A stretch of 40,570 bases of DNA from Sphingobium xenophagum NBRC 107872 (GTDB lineage: Bacteria > Pseudomonadota > Alphaproteobacteria > Sphingomonadales > Sphingomonadaceae): positions 1 to 40,570 of the forward strand of contig NZ_BARE01000015.1 in the NCBI RefSeq assembly GCF_000367345.1. Reading direction: 5' to 3'. Shown here piece by piece: positions 7,624 through 15,976 of this stretch. A program made the translations under genes and the position numbers. The notes under the pieces were generated by a model. The model was not told the origin of the DNA, searched no databases, and saw only the letters and a list, made by a program, of their open reading frames with translations. The number at the start of each line of letters is the position of its first letter. Within the stretch, counting starts at the first letter, position 1.

Positions 7624-8274
7624 TTAGTTTTTGGCGATCATCCCTTCCACTATCGGCGCCTCCAGCACCAGCGCCTCCGCCACGCTGGGCCACGCCTTCA
7701 CCGCCTCGATCCACGCCGCGACCTTTGGCCAACGCCCCGTCGCCAGCTGGTCCGAACAATAGCCCAGGTTGATGATCGGACAGGCTGCCGCCAGATCGGC
7801 CAGGGTGAAACGATCCTCGACCAGCCAGCCACTATCGGGCAAAACCCCTTCCAGATAGTCGTAGATGCGCGGCATTTCCTCCGCCTCGGCCTTGTCCGCC
7901 GCCCCCAGATCCTGCGGCACCTTCATCGCCTTCGCCACGACCCGGTTGAAAAATATCTTCTGCCCCGCCGGCTGGACGATCGTGTCGCCAAATTCCTCGA
8001 ACCATATCGTGCGCGCCCGCGCCTTGGGTTCTGCCGGGATCATCTCCTCGCCGGGGCGCAGGGCATCCATATAGGTTATGATCGCGCTCGAATCGCATAG
8101 CAGGAAATCGCCATCTTCCAGTGCCGGAATCTTGCCGAACGGCGACCCCTTCTGATAGCCTTCCGCCCCGCGCCCGAAACCGGCCGCCTCCACCTCTGCC
8201 GCAATCCCCTTCTCGGCTGCAAAGACGATGACCTTGCGCACAAAAGGCGACGGCCGCGCACCATGGATGATCAT
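7624..8274 (-). CDS. Glutathione S-transferase family protein
   Basis: The 216-residue product has the two-domain GST layout. The N-terminal thioredoxin-like domain includes the start segment MIIHGARPSPFVRKV with Ser/Pro at the glutathione-facing loop, GKIPALEDGDF (cis-Pro) and CDSSAIITYMD (the gamma-glutamyl binding Ser). The C-terminal helical domain includes FTLADLAAACPIINLGY, the usual N-capping motif. It is cytoplasmic and conjugates or reduces with glutathione; the substrate is unknown. The ATG at 8272-8274 has AGGAGAG upstream, so the longer frame to 8325 was not used. It stands alone, with a terminator hairpin 71 nt after its stop. Confidence 0.9.
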   Translation of the reverse strand: MIIHGARPSPFVRKVIVFAAEKGIAAEVEAAGFGRGAEGYQKGSPFGKIPALEDGDFLLCDSSAIITYMDALRPGEEMIPAEPKARARTIWFEEFGDTIVQPAGQKIFFNRVVAKAMKVPQDLGAADKAEAEEMPRIYDYLEGVLPDSGWLVEDRFTLADLAAACPIINLGYCSDQLATGRWPKVAAWIEAVKAWPSVAEALVLEAPIVEGMIAKN

Positions 8275-8349
8275 GCAATCTCTCCTTGTCCTGTTCCGGA
8301 TCGGAAGATGCCAAAACAGTATCAAAATGCAACTATTTAATGCAGGCGC

Positions 8350-9126
8350 TCACTCGCCGCCCGCGCCAGCGCCACCCCCGGCACGCGCCACCGACCGGGT
8401 ATAATCTATCCGTATCCGCACCCAGCTGCCGACCAGCACCTTGCCATTCTCGCGCGGCGGCAGCACCAGAAACTGCCACGCCGCCAGCCGCACCGCGCGG
8501 GCAAAGCCGGAACCCAGCGGCGATTCCCCTAGCGTCTGGCAATTATCGACATGATAATGATCGACCGTCTTGCACGCGACCATGCCCCACCCATTGGGCG
8601 GCGCATTGGCGGGCAGGAACGGGGAAAGCTCCGCATCGGTGGGCCGCCGATACCATTCGGCGTTGAACAATTGCACGCCCCCCGGCCCCTCGCCCGGTCC
8701 CGCGATCGCGGCGCTATTGCCCTGCCCCGCCGCACTCGCCCCTTTCGCCGCCTTGGGCATGCGGCCAATATCGGCCGACGCCATCTGCTCCCGATCCAGC
8801 GTCAGAAAGGGGAAGGGCGACGGCGGATCTTCGGCGGGCTTGGCGACCGGCACGGGTGGCCGCACCACCGCCTCGGCCTGTTTGGGCGCCGCCGCATCCT
8901 CCTTCTCGCGCCGCTCCGCCTTGGGCGCGCGCTTCTGCTCCGTCTCCGCCTTCTGCCCGGTCTCGACGTCGAACGTCACCGGCATCCGGTCGTCCATCCT
9001 TTTGGGTTCGGGCTTGGGGGCCAGCGTGAACAGCGCAAGCAGCAGGATAGCGTTCAGCACCAGCGCAAACGCCATGCCGCCCGCGCGTTGCCGCACTCTG
9101 GCCCAGGATATGGTTGAAACTGTCAA
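8350..9126 (-). CDS. TonB-like envelope protein with one membrane anchor
   Basis: The product (up to 258 residues) has a short N-terminal tail, one membrane segment (MAFALVLNAILLLALF, about residues 18-36), a long Pro/Lys/Glu-rich linker and a C-terminal globular region of about 90 residues. That region includes a CKTVDHYHVDNCQTLGESP segment with two cysteines and WVRIRIDYT near the end. The plan is that of TonB-type energy transducers, and the C-terminal region resembles a TonB_C-like fold, but no ExbB/ExbD genes are nearby. The start is uncertain: TTG at 9126 gives the full frame, GTG lies at 9096 and ATG at 9075 immediately before the membrane segment. None has a convincing ribosome site. 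Confidence 0.66.
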   Translation of the reverse strand: MTVSTISWARVRQRAGGMAFALVLNAILLLALFTLAPKPEPKRMDDRMPVTFDVETGQKAETEQKRAPKAERREKEDAAAPKQAEAVVRPPVPVAKPAEDPPSPFPFLTLDREQMASADIGRMPKAAKGASAAGQGNSAAIAGPGEGPGGVQLFNAEWYRRPTDAELSPFLPANAPPNGWGMVACKTVDHYHVDNCQTLGESPLGSGFARAVRLAAWQFLVLPPRENGKVLVGSWVRIRIDYTRSVARAGGGAGAGGE

Positions 9127-9302
9127 ACGCGCCGACCGAACAGGACTGATGATGGCTCATGCCCAGACGTCGCCGTCCCGTCAACGCCGTCGCGCCAGGC
9201 TGAGGCCATGACCCGCCAGCGCCGCGCCATCGATACGCCATGGATCGCCGCCCGCAAAAGGCGCTGGCGACCGGCCATCATCTCGGCTAGGGGTCGGCCC
9301 CG

Positions 9303-9938
9303 ATGCTGACCAGGCTTTACCAATGGATGCTGGCGAAAGCCGCCCACCGCCACGCCGAACGCTGGCTGTTCGCCTTCAGCTTCATGGAATCCAGCTTCTT
9401 TCCCATCCCGCCGCATCCGCTGCTCGGCCTCATGTGCCTCGCCCGCCCGGAACGCGCGCTGCGATTCGGCTTCATCTGCACCCTGGCTTCTGTGCTGGGC
9501 GGACTGATGGGCTATGCGATCGGCTATTTCCTGTATGAAACGGTCGGCCAGCAATTGCTCGCCGCGCTCGGCCTTGCGGCCAAATTCCCGGTAGCGGCCT
9601 GCTATCTGCGTGAATTCGGGGCGGAAATCATCCTGATCAAGGGCGCGACGCCGATCCCGTTCAAACTGATCACGATCACCGCGGGCTTCATCGGCCTGCC
9701 GCTCTTCACCTTCATCTGGGCCAGCCTGCTCAGCCGCGCTTTTCAATTCATGCTGGTCGGCTTCCTGTTCTGGAAATTCGGCCGCCCGATCAAGGCGTTC
9801 ATCGAAAAATATCTCGCCCTCCTGTCGGGCCTGTTCCTCGTCCTCATCGTCGGCGGCTTCATCGCCGCGTCCATGCTGACCGGCGGCCCCGGCAAGAACG
9901 ACAGTTGCAGCGCCGCAACGATGGAATCGATCCGCTGA
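9303..9938 (+). CDS. YqaA-family (SNARE-associated/DedA-like) inner membrane protein
   Basis: The 211-residue protein has a re-entrant-type ESSFFPIPPHPLLGLM segment (residues about 29-44) followed by several membrane helices and the GATPIPFKLITITAGFIG motif. These are hallmarks of YqaA/DedA-superfamily proteins, thought to act in membrane homeostasis and lipid movement. The exact role of YqaA is unknown. It ends 1 nt before the GTG start of lnt, so the two are very probably co-transcribed and translationally linked. Both act on the inner membrane, which suggests a shared envelope theme. The ATG at 9303 has no strong ribosome site. Confidence 0.85.
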   Translation: MLTRLYQWMLAKAAHRHAERWLFAFSFMESSFFPIPPHPLLGLMCLARPERALRFGFICTLASVLGGLMGYAIGYFLYETVGQQLLAALGLAAKFPVAACYLREFGAEIILIKGATPIPFKLITITAGFIGLPLFTFIWASLLSRAFQFMLVGFLFWKFGRPIKAFIEKYLALLSGLFLVLIVGGFIAASMLTGGPGKNDSCSAATMESIR

Positions 9939-9939
9939 C

Positions 9940-11595
9940 GTGCTGAAGCAAGCCTTCGCTCGCCATCCCAAAGTCGCGGCGCTGCTGGCGGGGTTCGCCT
10001 CCGCCACCGGCTTTGCTCCTCTCAATCTCTGGCCGGTAACGCTCGCCTGTCTGATCGCGCTGATCCTCCTGATCCAGCACGCCCCGGACCGCCGCGCCGC
10101 CTTCACCCGCGGCTGGCTCTTCGGGCTTGGCCATTTCACCCTCGGCCTCAACTGGATCGCCCACGCCTTCACCTTTCAGGACACGATGCCGCACTGGTTC
10201 GGCTATGGCGCGGTGCTGCTGCTGTCGCTCTATCTGGCGGTCTATCCGGGCCTCGCAACGCTGGGGACATGGTGGATCACCCATTCCTCTCCTGCAAGGG
10301 GAGGGGGACCACGAAGTGGTGGAGGGGTGTCACCCTATCGTGAGGGCGACCCCCCTCCGTCATCGCGACGCGATGCCGCCTCCCCTGCAAGGAGAGGATG
10401 GATGGCACTGCCCCCCCTCCTCCTCTTCGCCGCCTTCTGGCTGGGCACGGAATATCTGCGCGCCTGGGCTTTCACCGGCTTCGCCTGGAACCCGCTCGGC
10501 GTCACCCTGCTCCCTACCGGCATCGCCATCGCCGCCACCCTGATCGGCACCTATGGGCTGAGCGCCCTCACCATCCTCGCGGCGGGCGCGCTGCTTCTTG
10601 CGTTCCAGCGCCACTACCGCCCGGCCGCCGCGATCGCAGCCCCGCTTCTTCTCCTCGCGCTCTGGGGCCATCTCGCCTCCGCCCCGGTCACGCCCCCCGG
10701 CGCGCCGCGCGTCCGCGTCGTCCAGCCCAATATCGGCCAGGACCAGAAATATTCGGTCGAAAACGAAGTCGCCAATTTCCGCAAGCTCGCCGCCCTCTCC
10801 GGCCAGCCCCGGCCCGCCCCGCGCCTCATCTTCTGGCCTGAAGCCGCCATCCCCGCCTATCTCGACATGGAACCGGGCTGGCGCGCCCGCCTCGCCAGTC
10901 TGCTTGGCCCCGGCGACCTGCTCATGACCGGCGCGGACAAGGTCTATTTCAAGCCGGTCGAGGAAAATGGCGTCATCACGCAGAAACTGGCGGGCGCGAA
11001 CAACAGTGTCTGGATCGTCACCCCCGACGCCCGCTTGCTTGGCCGCTACAGCAAGGCGCATCTCGTCCCCTATGGCGAATATCTGCCGATGCGGAACATC
11101 CTCGAACCGATCGGCCTCTCGCGCCTCGTACCGGGCGATGCCGATTTCTGGCCCGGTCCCGGTCCGCAAAGCCTCCCGCTGCCCGCGACGCTTGGTCGCC
11201 CCGACCTCAAAATGGGGGTGCAGATCTGCTATGAGATCATCTTTTCAGGTCAGGTGATCGACCGCGCCAACCGCCCCGATTTTCTCTTCAACCCCTCCAA
11301 CGACGCCTGGTTCGGCAGCTGGGGGCCGGTCCAGCATCTGGCGCAAGCCCGCCTCCGCGCGCTGGAAGAAGGCATCCCGATCATCCGCTCCACCCCCACC
11401 GGCGTCTCCGCGATCATCGACGCGCGCGGCCATGTCGTCCATGCGCTGGGCCTCAACCGCGCCGGTTTCCTCGATTCCGGCCTGCCCCCGCCGCTTGCCC
11501 CCACCCTCTTCGCACGGGTCGGCAACTGGGCGCCCTTCGCCCTCATGCTGCTGCTTGCCGGACTGGCCATTGCCATGCGGCGCAGCAAAAGCTAA
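9940..11595 (+). CDS. lnt: Apolipoprotein N-acyltransferase with repeat-encoded insert
   Basis: Lnt adds the third acyl chain to the N-terminal cysteine of lipoproteins at the periplasmic face of the inner membrane. The 551-residue product has about seven membrane helices in its first 246 residues, a nitrilase-like domain and a last helix near 525-545. The catalytic triad is present: Glu301 (WPEAAIP), Lys372 (YSKAHLVPYGE) and Cys430 (QICYEIIF). The start is GTG, 1 nt after the YqaA stop. The protein is about 40 residues longer than E. coli Lnt (512). The excess falls at residues 115-154, which are encoded in frame by a repeat element (10283-10400). The insert is rich in Arg, Gly, Pro and Ser and lies between the fourth and fifth membrane helices, on the cytoplasmic side if the usual topology holds. 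The active site looks untouched. Confidence 0.93.
   Translation: MLKQAFARHPKVAALLAGFASATGFAPLNLWPVTLACLIALILLIQHAPDRRAAFTRGWLFGLGHFTLGLNWIAHAFTFQDTMPHWFGYGAVLLLSLYLAVYPGLATLGTWWITHSSPARGGGPRSGGGVSPYREGDPPPSSRRDAASPARRGWMALPPLLLFAAFWLGTEYLRAWAFTGFAWNPLGVTLLPTGIAIAATLIGTYGLSALTILAAGALLLAFQRHYRPAAAIAAPLLLLALWGHLASAPVTPPGAPRVRVVQPNIGQDQKYSVENEVANFRKLAALSGQPRPAPRLIFWPEAAIPAYLDMEPGWRARLASLLGPGDLLMTGADKVYFKPVEENGVITQKLAGANNSVWIVTPDARLLGRYSKAHLVPYGEYLPMRNILEPIGLSRLVPGDADFWPGPGPQSLPLPATLGRPDLKMGVQICYEIIFSGQVIDRANRPDFLFNPSNDAWFGSWGPVQHLAQARLRALEEGIPIIRSTPTGVSAIIDARGHVVHALGLNRAGFLDSGLPPPLAPTLFARVGNWAPFALMLLLAGLAIAMRRSKS
10283..10400 (+). repeat. 118-nt cloverleaf-type repeat inserted in frame in lnt (copy 1)
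   Basis: This copy aligns without gaps to 17927-18044 (by eye about 22 differences in 118). Predicted pairings, in element numbering, are: trunk 3-10 with 109-116 and 16-22 with 97-103; arm 1 26-30/34-38 (ACCAC GAA GTGGT); arm 2 39-49/66-76, continued by 51-54/61-64; arm 3 79-84/88-93, CATCGC GAC GCGATG at 10361-10375. All frames needed for lnt stay open. The ends carry CTCTCCTGCAAGGGGAG-like palindromes. The mechanism of spread is unknown; no transposase is nearby. Confidence 0.85.
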
Positions 11596-11652
11596 TAGCC
11601 ACATAAACTATTCTTTATATCGTTTTCCGGTTCAGCCGTTTACGGGAGTCCC

Positions 11653-12852
11653 ATGCGTAACCAATTCCTCTTCACCTCGGAATCCGTGTCCGAAGGCCAT
11701 CCCGACAAGGTTGCAGACCAGATTTCCGACGCCATCGTCGACCTCTTCCTGTCGAAAGACCCCGAAGCCCGCATCGCCTGCGAAACCCTTACCACGACCC
11801 AGCTCGTCGTCCTGGCCGGTGAAATCCGCTGCAAGGGCGTCTATGAAAATGGCGCATGGGCACCGGGCGCGCAGGAAGAGATCGAAGCCACCGTCCGCGC
11901 CACGGTAAAGCGCATCGGCTATGAGCAGGACGGCTTCCACTGGCAGACCTTCCGCTTCGAAAATAATCTCCACGGCCAGTCCGCCCACATCGCGCAGGGC
12001 GTCGATGAAAGCGGCAACAAGGATGAAGGCGCTGGCGATCAGGGCATCATGTTCGGCTATGCGTCGGACGAAACCCCCGACCTCATGCCCGCCACCCTCT
12101 ATTACAGCCACAAGATCTTGGAACGCATGGCCGCCGACCGCCACGCGCAGGTCGTCGACTTTCTCGAACCCGACGCCAAGAGCCAGGTCACGCTCGAATA
12201 TATCAATGAAAAGCCGGTCCGCGCGACCGCTCTGGTCGTATCGACCCAGCACGCGGCGGGCATGGACAATGACGAAAGCCGCGCCAGGCTGCGCGACTAT
12301 GTGAAGGGCGTCATGGCCGACATCCTGCCCGAAGGCTGGATGCCCGGCGAAGAAGCGATTTACGTCAACCCGACCGGCCTGTTTGAAATCGGCGGGCCGG
12401 ACGGCGACGCTGGCCTGACTGGCCGCAAGATCATCGTCGACACCTATGGCGGCGCGTCGCCCCATGGCGGCGGTGCGTTCAGCGGCAAAGACCCGACCAA
12501 GGTCGACCGCTCGGCCGCCTATATCACCCGCTACCTCGCCAAGAATATCGTCGCCGCCGGGCTCGCCCGCCGCTGCACGATCCAGCTTTCCTACGCCATC
12601 GGCGTCGCCGAACCGCTTTCGCTCTACGTCGACCTGCACGGCACCGGCACCGTCGAAGCCTCGGCGATCGAAGCGGTCCTGCCAACGCTGGTGCGCCTGA
12701 CGCCCAAGGGCATCCGCACCCATCTCGGCCTCAACAAGCCCATCTACCAGAAAACCGCCGCCTACGGCCATTTCGGCCGCACGCCCGAAGGCGACTATTT
12801 CCCTTGGGAAAAGACCGATCTGGTGGACGCGCTCAAGGCCGCTCTGGCCTGA
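11653..12852 (+). CDS. metK: S-adenosylmethionine synthetase
   Basis: MetK makes S-adenosylmethionine from methionine and ATP in the cytoplasm, as a tetramer. The 399-residue product shows [12 protein letters not shown] (residues 15-26), the [12 protein letters not shown] signature (126-137) and [19 protein letters not shown], which carry the Mg2+, K+ and triphosphate ligands. Length is normal (about 385-400). The ATG has GGGAG a few bases upstream. Only 57 nt separate it from lnt, so it may be read from lnt or from its own promoter; no convincing promoter or known SAM riboswitch was seen in that gap. Downstream is a hairpin at 12895-12923. Confidence 0.97.
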   Translation: MRNQFLFTSESVSEGHPDKVADQISDAIVDLFLSKDPEARIACETLTTTQLVVLAGEIRCKGVYENGAWAPGAQEEIEATVRATVKRIGYEQDGFHWQTFRFENNLHGQSAHIAQGVDESGNKDEGAGDQGIMFGYASDETPDLMPATLYYSHKILERMAADRHAQVVDFLEPDAKSQVTLEYINEKPVRATALVVSTQHAAGMDNDESRARLRDYVKGVMADILPEGWMPGEEAIYVNPTGLFEIGGPDGDAGLTGRKIIVDTYGGASPHGGGAFSGKDPTKVDRSAAYITRYLAKNIVAAGLARRCTIQLSYAIGVAEPLSLYVDLHGTGTVEASAIEAVLPTLVRLTPKGIRTHLGLNKPIYQKTAAYGHFGRTPEGDYFPWEKTDLVDALKAALA

Positions 12853-12894
12853 CGCCCATATACTGACACCGCCTCGCGCGCCCTTCATGGTATA

Positions 12895-12923
12895 AGCCTG
12901 TACCGAAACGACTCGGACAGGCT
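12895..12923. terminator. Hairpin after metK
   Basis: AGCCTGT (12895-12901) pairs with ACAGGCT (12917-12923), and CCGA (12903-12906) pairs with TCGG (12913-12916), leaving one bulged A and a 6-nt loop. It is a plausible 3' boundary for metK transcripts, though there is no T-tract after it. It could equally be a leader structure for the gene at 12942. Confidence 0.45.
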
Positions 12924-12941
12924 GACCATGGGGGTGCGCAT

Positions 12942-13874
12942 ATGGCTTATCGTCGATCCGGTGCCTTGCTGGCACTGACGCTCGCGACATCGGCCACGGC
13001 CCAGACAAAGCCTGCCCCCGCCATCAGCAAGGCCGAAGCCGCACAGCTTTATGCAGCGGGCGGCTTTCCGATCGTCAATGACCAGCCGACCGACGCCTGC
13101 GGCGCACCGGCCCGGCCCAGCATCCGCTTCATCGACATGAATGGCGACAGGAAGGCCGAAGCCCTCTTCCTCCATCACTCGGCATGCGCCGCGCCCGAAA
13201 AGGCCACCTTCGGCATCGCGGCCAAGGGCGCCGATGGCCGCTGGCGCAAGCTGGTGGCGGGCAATGGCACCGTCCGCGCACTCCCCACACGCACCGGCGG
13301 TTGGCTGGATCTGGAATGGATCCATGGCGGGCGTACCGATCCGCTGCGCTATAATGGCAGCCTCTATGTCGTAACGGGCGGGAAGGACAGAGCCACCGCC
13401 ATCGCGCCGTCGACAGCCCCGAAGCCCGCCCCTGCCCCTGCCCCCACCACCGCTGCGACTGCCGCGCCATCGGGCGATGCCGCCATATTCCGCGCCGCCG
13501 GCTTCACCCGGCGCGGCAATCAATGGCGCAGCGGTTGCGATGATCCGGGCACGATCAGCTATTCCCCCGGCACGATCGAAAAACGCACTGACCTCAACGG
13601 CGATGGCCGCCCCGAAGCGGTCGTCACCGAAGGCGGCAGCTATTGCTATGGCAATACCGGCATGGCCTTCTGGCTCGTCAGCCAGCAGGCTGACGGCAGC
13701 TGGAAACTGGTGGTCAACAGCACGGGCATTCCGGAATTCCTGAAAAGCAAAGGCGTCGGCGGCTGGCCGGACATTGCGATCGGCGGACCGGGCTTCTGCT
13801 TTCCGGTCGTTCGCTGGAACGGCAAGGCCTATGTCCCCAACCGGCGCGAATATGAAGGCAAGCCCTGTCGCTAG
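12942..13874 (+). CDS. Secreted protein with two tandem DxNGDxxxEA domains, unknown function
   Basis: The 310-residue product has a signal peptide (RSGALLALTLATSATA, cleavage near residue 20) and two similar halves joined by a Pro/Ala/Thr-rich linker (about residues 156-180). Each half has an AAGF segment near its start (AAGGFPIV, then RAAGFTRRG) and a calcium-loop-like motif with the same spacing to surrounding strands: DMNGDRKAEALFL (about 66-78) and DLNGDGRPEAVVT (about 217-229). The motif is typical of VCBS/FG-GAP or EF-hand-like loops. Each half also has cysteines that could pair. The duplication is inferred from sequence similarity by eye. No function is assigned. The first in-frame ATG (12942) begins the signal peptide. 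Confidence 0.75.
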   Translation: MAYRRSGALLALTLATSATAQTKPAPAISKAEAAQLYAAGGFPIVNDQPTDACGAPARPSIRFIDMNGDRKAEALFLHHSACAAPEKATFGIAAKGADGRWRKLVAGNGTVRALPTRTGGWLDLEWIHGGRTDPLRYNGSLYVVTGGKDRATAIAPSTAPKPAPAPAPTTAATAAPSGDAAIFRAAGFTRRGNQWRSGCDDPGTISYSPGTIEKRTDLNGDGRPEAVVTEGGSYCYGNTGMAFWLVSQQADGSWKLVVNSTGIPEFLKSKGVGGWPDIAIGGPGFCFPVVRWNGKAYVPNRREYEGKPCR

Positions 13875-14049
13875 CCCCGATTGCCTCCCGTCGCCTTGCC
13901 ACAATCCACCATACCCTTCTGCGCCCCCCTCCTTTTACAGAGCCGTCGTCCCACTTGTCCCTGGCACCCCGTCCCGCCGGTCAAACGCTTGTTATTCTAA
14001 TCCTTTCCGTTACCTTGCTGCTCCATATGGGTTCGGGAAGGGGCAACTG

Positions 14050-15141
14050 ATGATTAGATTTTTTGCTCTGACCATCGCGCTGGCGGCGTCGTCGCTTGCT
14101 GCGCCGCTATCAGCCCAGCCTGCCGCGCCTACAGAGATCACGGCTCCTACCGACCAGCCGTGGCTCCACGAACCCAGCAATATCCTATTCCCCGCCGCGA
14201 TCGACCGTTTCGCCCGTACCGAAGTAAAAGACCTCAGCAACGGCCGGCTGCTCGACGTCTCGATCGCCTATGACGACCCCGTCGCCAAAACCCATGCCAA
14301 TTTCTATGTCTACCATGCCGCTGAACCCTCGACCGCACTCTGGTTCGATGTCGCAGCGACCATGATCGCTACCAACAGCAAGTTCGGCACCGTAACGCCG
14401 CAGGCCGACCCAGTTGCCTTCGCCATTCCCGGTGCCACCCTTGCATCGGGGCTACGTCAGAGCTTTTCAGTTACCCAACTGGGCCACAGTAGCGGCGTCG
14501 CCCTGATCGCTCTCGGCGAATGGATCGTCAAATTGCGCATGACCTTACCAGTCCACGACGCCGCTCAACTCGACGCTGCGATGGACGGGATGATCCGGCA
14601 GATCGGCTGGCCCAAAACGCTCCCGCCGCTGGCCGCCGCGACACCTTTCCACGCCTGCGAAAAGGCCCGCCCCTTCGGCCCGGACGCCAAAAAGCGCAAA
14701 CTGGACGGCGCGGCCGTGCTGCTCGGTGCCATGGCCGGTAAGGTCGATACCGACGATCGCAGCAAGGCGCGGGACAAAGGTGAAGCGCCCGCTCCGCTGG
14801 CGCTATGCATCCATAGCGATCGCATATCCGGACGCCTACCCATTTATCAGGGTGAAAAGCGCGAAGACGGCTATCTCATTCCGCTCGGAGATTCCGGTGA
14901 ATTGCTTGTCGTAGAGCGCGACACACTCTCTGGCCTGCTGCTAGGCAGCAATGGCCCTGCCCCCTGGTCGCTCACGGTCAAGAAGCATGACAAATGGCTG
15001 CAATATGCCAGCTATGATGCAATGCCCCCGCCCGCTCAGGCGATACTGGCTGTCCAGTCGGAACATCCCGTTTCGGTTACGACCGTCTATGGACAGGACA
15101 ATAGCATCACCTTCTCCCCTGATGCGATCAGGGACAAATAG
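14050..15141 (+). CDS. Secreted protein of unknown function
   Basis: I do not recognise this 363-residue protein. It begins with a signal peptide (MIRFFALTIALAASSLAAPL, cleavage after SAQ-type sequence near residue 23) and has no other membrane segment. The middle and C-terminal parts contain several cysteines (HACEKARPF, LALCIHSDR) and mixed beta-type sequence, with a GEWIVKLRMTLP segment. The ATG at 14050 is supported by GGGAAGGGG about 7 nt upstream, so the longer open frame from 13774 was not used. Both neighbours are on the same strand, but spacing (175 nt upstream) suggests its own promoter. G+C is visibly lower than in metK. Confidence 0.75.
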   Translation: MIRFFALTIALAASSLAAPLSAQPAAPTEITAPTDQPWLHEPSNILFPAAIDRFARTEVKDLSNGRLLDVSIAYDDPVAKTHANFYVYHAAEPSTALWFDVAATMIATNSKFGTVTPQADPVAFAIPGATLASGLRQSFSVTQLGHSSGVALIALGEWIVKLRMTLPVHDAAQLDAAMDGMIRQIGWPKTLPPLAAATPFHACEKARPFGPDAKKRKLDGAAVLLGAMAGKVDTDDRSKARDKGEAPAPLALCIHSDRISGRLPIYQGEKREDGYLIPLGDSGELLVVERDTLSGLLLGSNGPAPWSLTVKKHDKWLQYASYDAMPPPAQAILAVQSEHPVSVTTVYGQDNSITFSPDAIRDK

Positions 15142-15184
15142 GCAGCCTTGCCCCCACCCCTCCTACCCGCTAGTCAGCCGCCCC

Positions 15185-15880
15185 ATGACAGCGCATAAAT
15201 CCGGCGATCCCACGACCCTCAACCGCCTCTATGGCCGCCAATCGGGCCACAAGCTGCGGCAGGGGCAGCAGGAACTGGTCGACACCCTCCTCCCCGCCAT
15301 CTCCGTGCCCGAAGAAGGCGACATCACCGCCGCCTCCCTCTTCGGTTACGATCGCCCGCTCCATTTCGAGATCGGCTTTGGCGGGGGCGAACATCTTGCC
15401 TATCGCGCCGACATGCTGCCCGACCATGGCTTTATCGGCTGCGAGCCTTTCCTGAACGGCGTCGTCACCGCGCTTGGCCATGTCCGCGACGGTGCGCTCG
15501 GCAATGTCCGCCTGCACATGGGCGATGCGCTTGAAGTGCTCAGCCGCATTCCAGACGGCGCCTTGAGCTTCGTCTATCTGCTCCACCCCGACCCCTGGCC
15601 CAAGGCGCGCCATGCCAAGCGCCGGATGATGAACCCCGGCCCGGTCGCGATGATCGCCCGCAAGCTCAAGCCGGGCGGCGAATTCCGCTTTGGCACCGAT
15701 CATCCCATCTATCTGCGCTGGGCGCTGATGGTGATGAACGGCCATCCCGATTTCGACTGGCTGGCCAACGACCCCGCCGACTTCCTCACCCGCCCCGGCG
15801 GCTGGCCCCAGACCCGCTACGAAGCCAAGGCGCGGAAAAAGGGCCACGAAGTCTGGTACTTCCGCTACCGGCGCAAATGA
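15185..15880 (+). CDS. trmB: tRNA (guanine-N7-)-methyltransferase
   Basis: TrmB methylates G46 in the variable loop of tRNAs using S-adenosylmethionine, which the nearby metK makes. The 231-residue product has the SAM-binding FEIGFGGGEHL segment, GCEPFLNGV, the family signature LLHPDPWPKARHAKRRM, and a C-terminal FGTDHPIYLRW. Length is normal. The ATG at 15185 is the first in good alignment with homologues; the frame is open further upstream to 14951, but that part overlaps the previous gene. No clear ribosome site is seen. A truncated copy of the cloverleaf-type repeat begins 2 nt after the stop. Confidence 0.95.
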   Translation: MTAHKSGDPTTLNRLYGRQSGHKLRQGQQELVDTLLPAISVPEEGDITAASLFGYDRPLHFEIGFGGGEHLAYRADMLPDHGFIGCEPFLNGVVTALGHVRDGALGNVRLHMGDALEVLSRIPDGALSFVYLLHPDPWPKARHAKRRMMNPGPVAMIARKLKPGGEFRFGTDHPIYLRWALMVMNGHPDFDWLANDPADFLTRPGGWPQTRYEAKARKKGHEVWYFRYRRK

Positions 15881-15881
15881 A

Positions 15882-15953
15882 ATCCTCCCCTGCAAGGGGA
15901 GATGGCAGGGCGCAGCCCTGACGGAGGGGTGTCAGCTTTTCGATGGGGCAACA
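15882..15953 (-). repeat. Truncated inverted copy of the cloverleaf-type repeat (copy 3)
   Basis: This stretch matches the reverse complement of the 17927-18044 copy over about 70 nt and then loses similarity, so part of the element is missing. It keeps the CTCCCCTGCAAGGGGAG palindrome (15885-15901) and arm 3, here CAGGGC GCA GCCCTG (15906-15920), a perfect 6-bp hairpin whose sequence differs from both other copies. It directly follows the trmB stop codon and may mark the 3' end of that transcript. Confidence 0.78.
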
Positions 15954-15976
15954 GCCAACCCGATGACTTTACCCTG

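Noticed and set aside
4054..8100. A 1348-codon open frame on the plus strand, antisense to the terminase, M28 and small-terminase genes
   Set aside because: It is a shadow frame caused by high G+C: its translation is low-complexity (His, Arg, Pro, Gln-rich) and the opposite strand holds well-supported genes.
9123..10172. A 349-codon minus-strand open frame antisense to the YqaA-family and lnt genes
   Set aside because: Charged low-complexity translation and no motif; the plus-strand genes have membrane helices and catalytic residues.
10283..10400. Frameshift or broken lnt gene caused by the repeat
   Set aside because: The frame is open from start to stop and all three catalytic residues and later domains are present downstream of the insert.
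11566..11620. A metK promoter at the end of lnt (TTGCCA with TAATAG, or TATTCT)
   Set aside because: Both pairs match the consensus poorly and no other evidence supports either.
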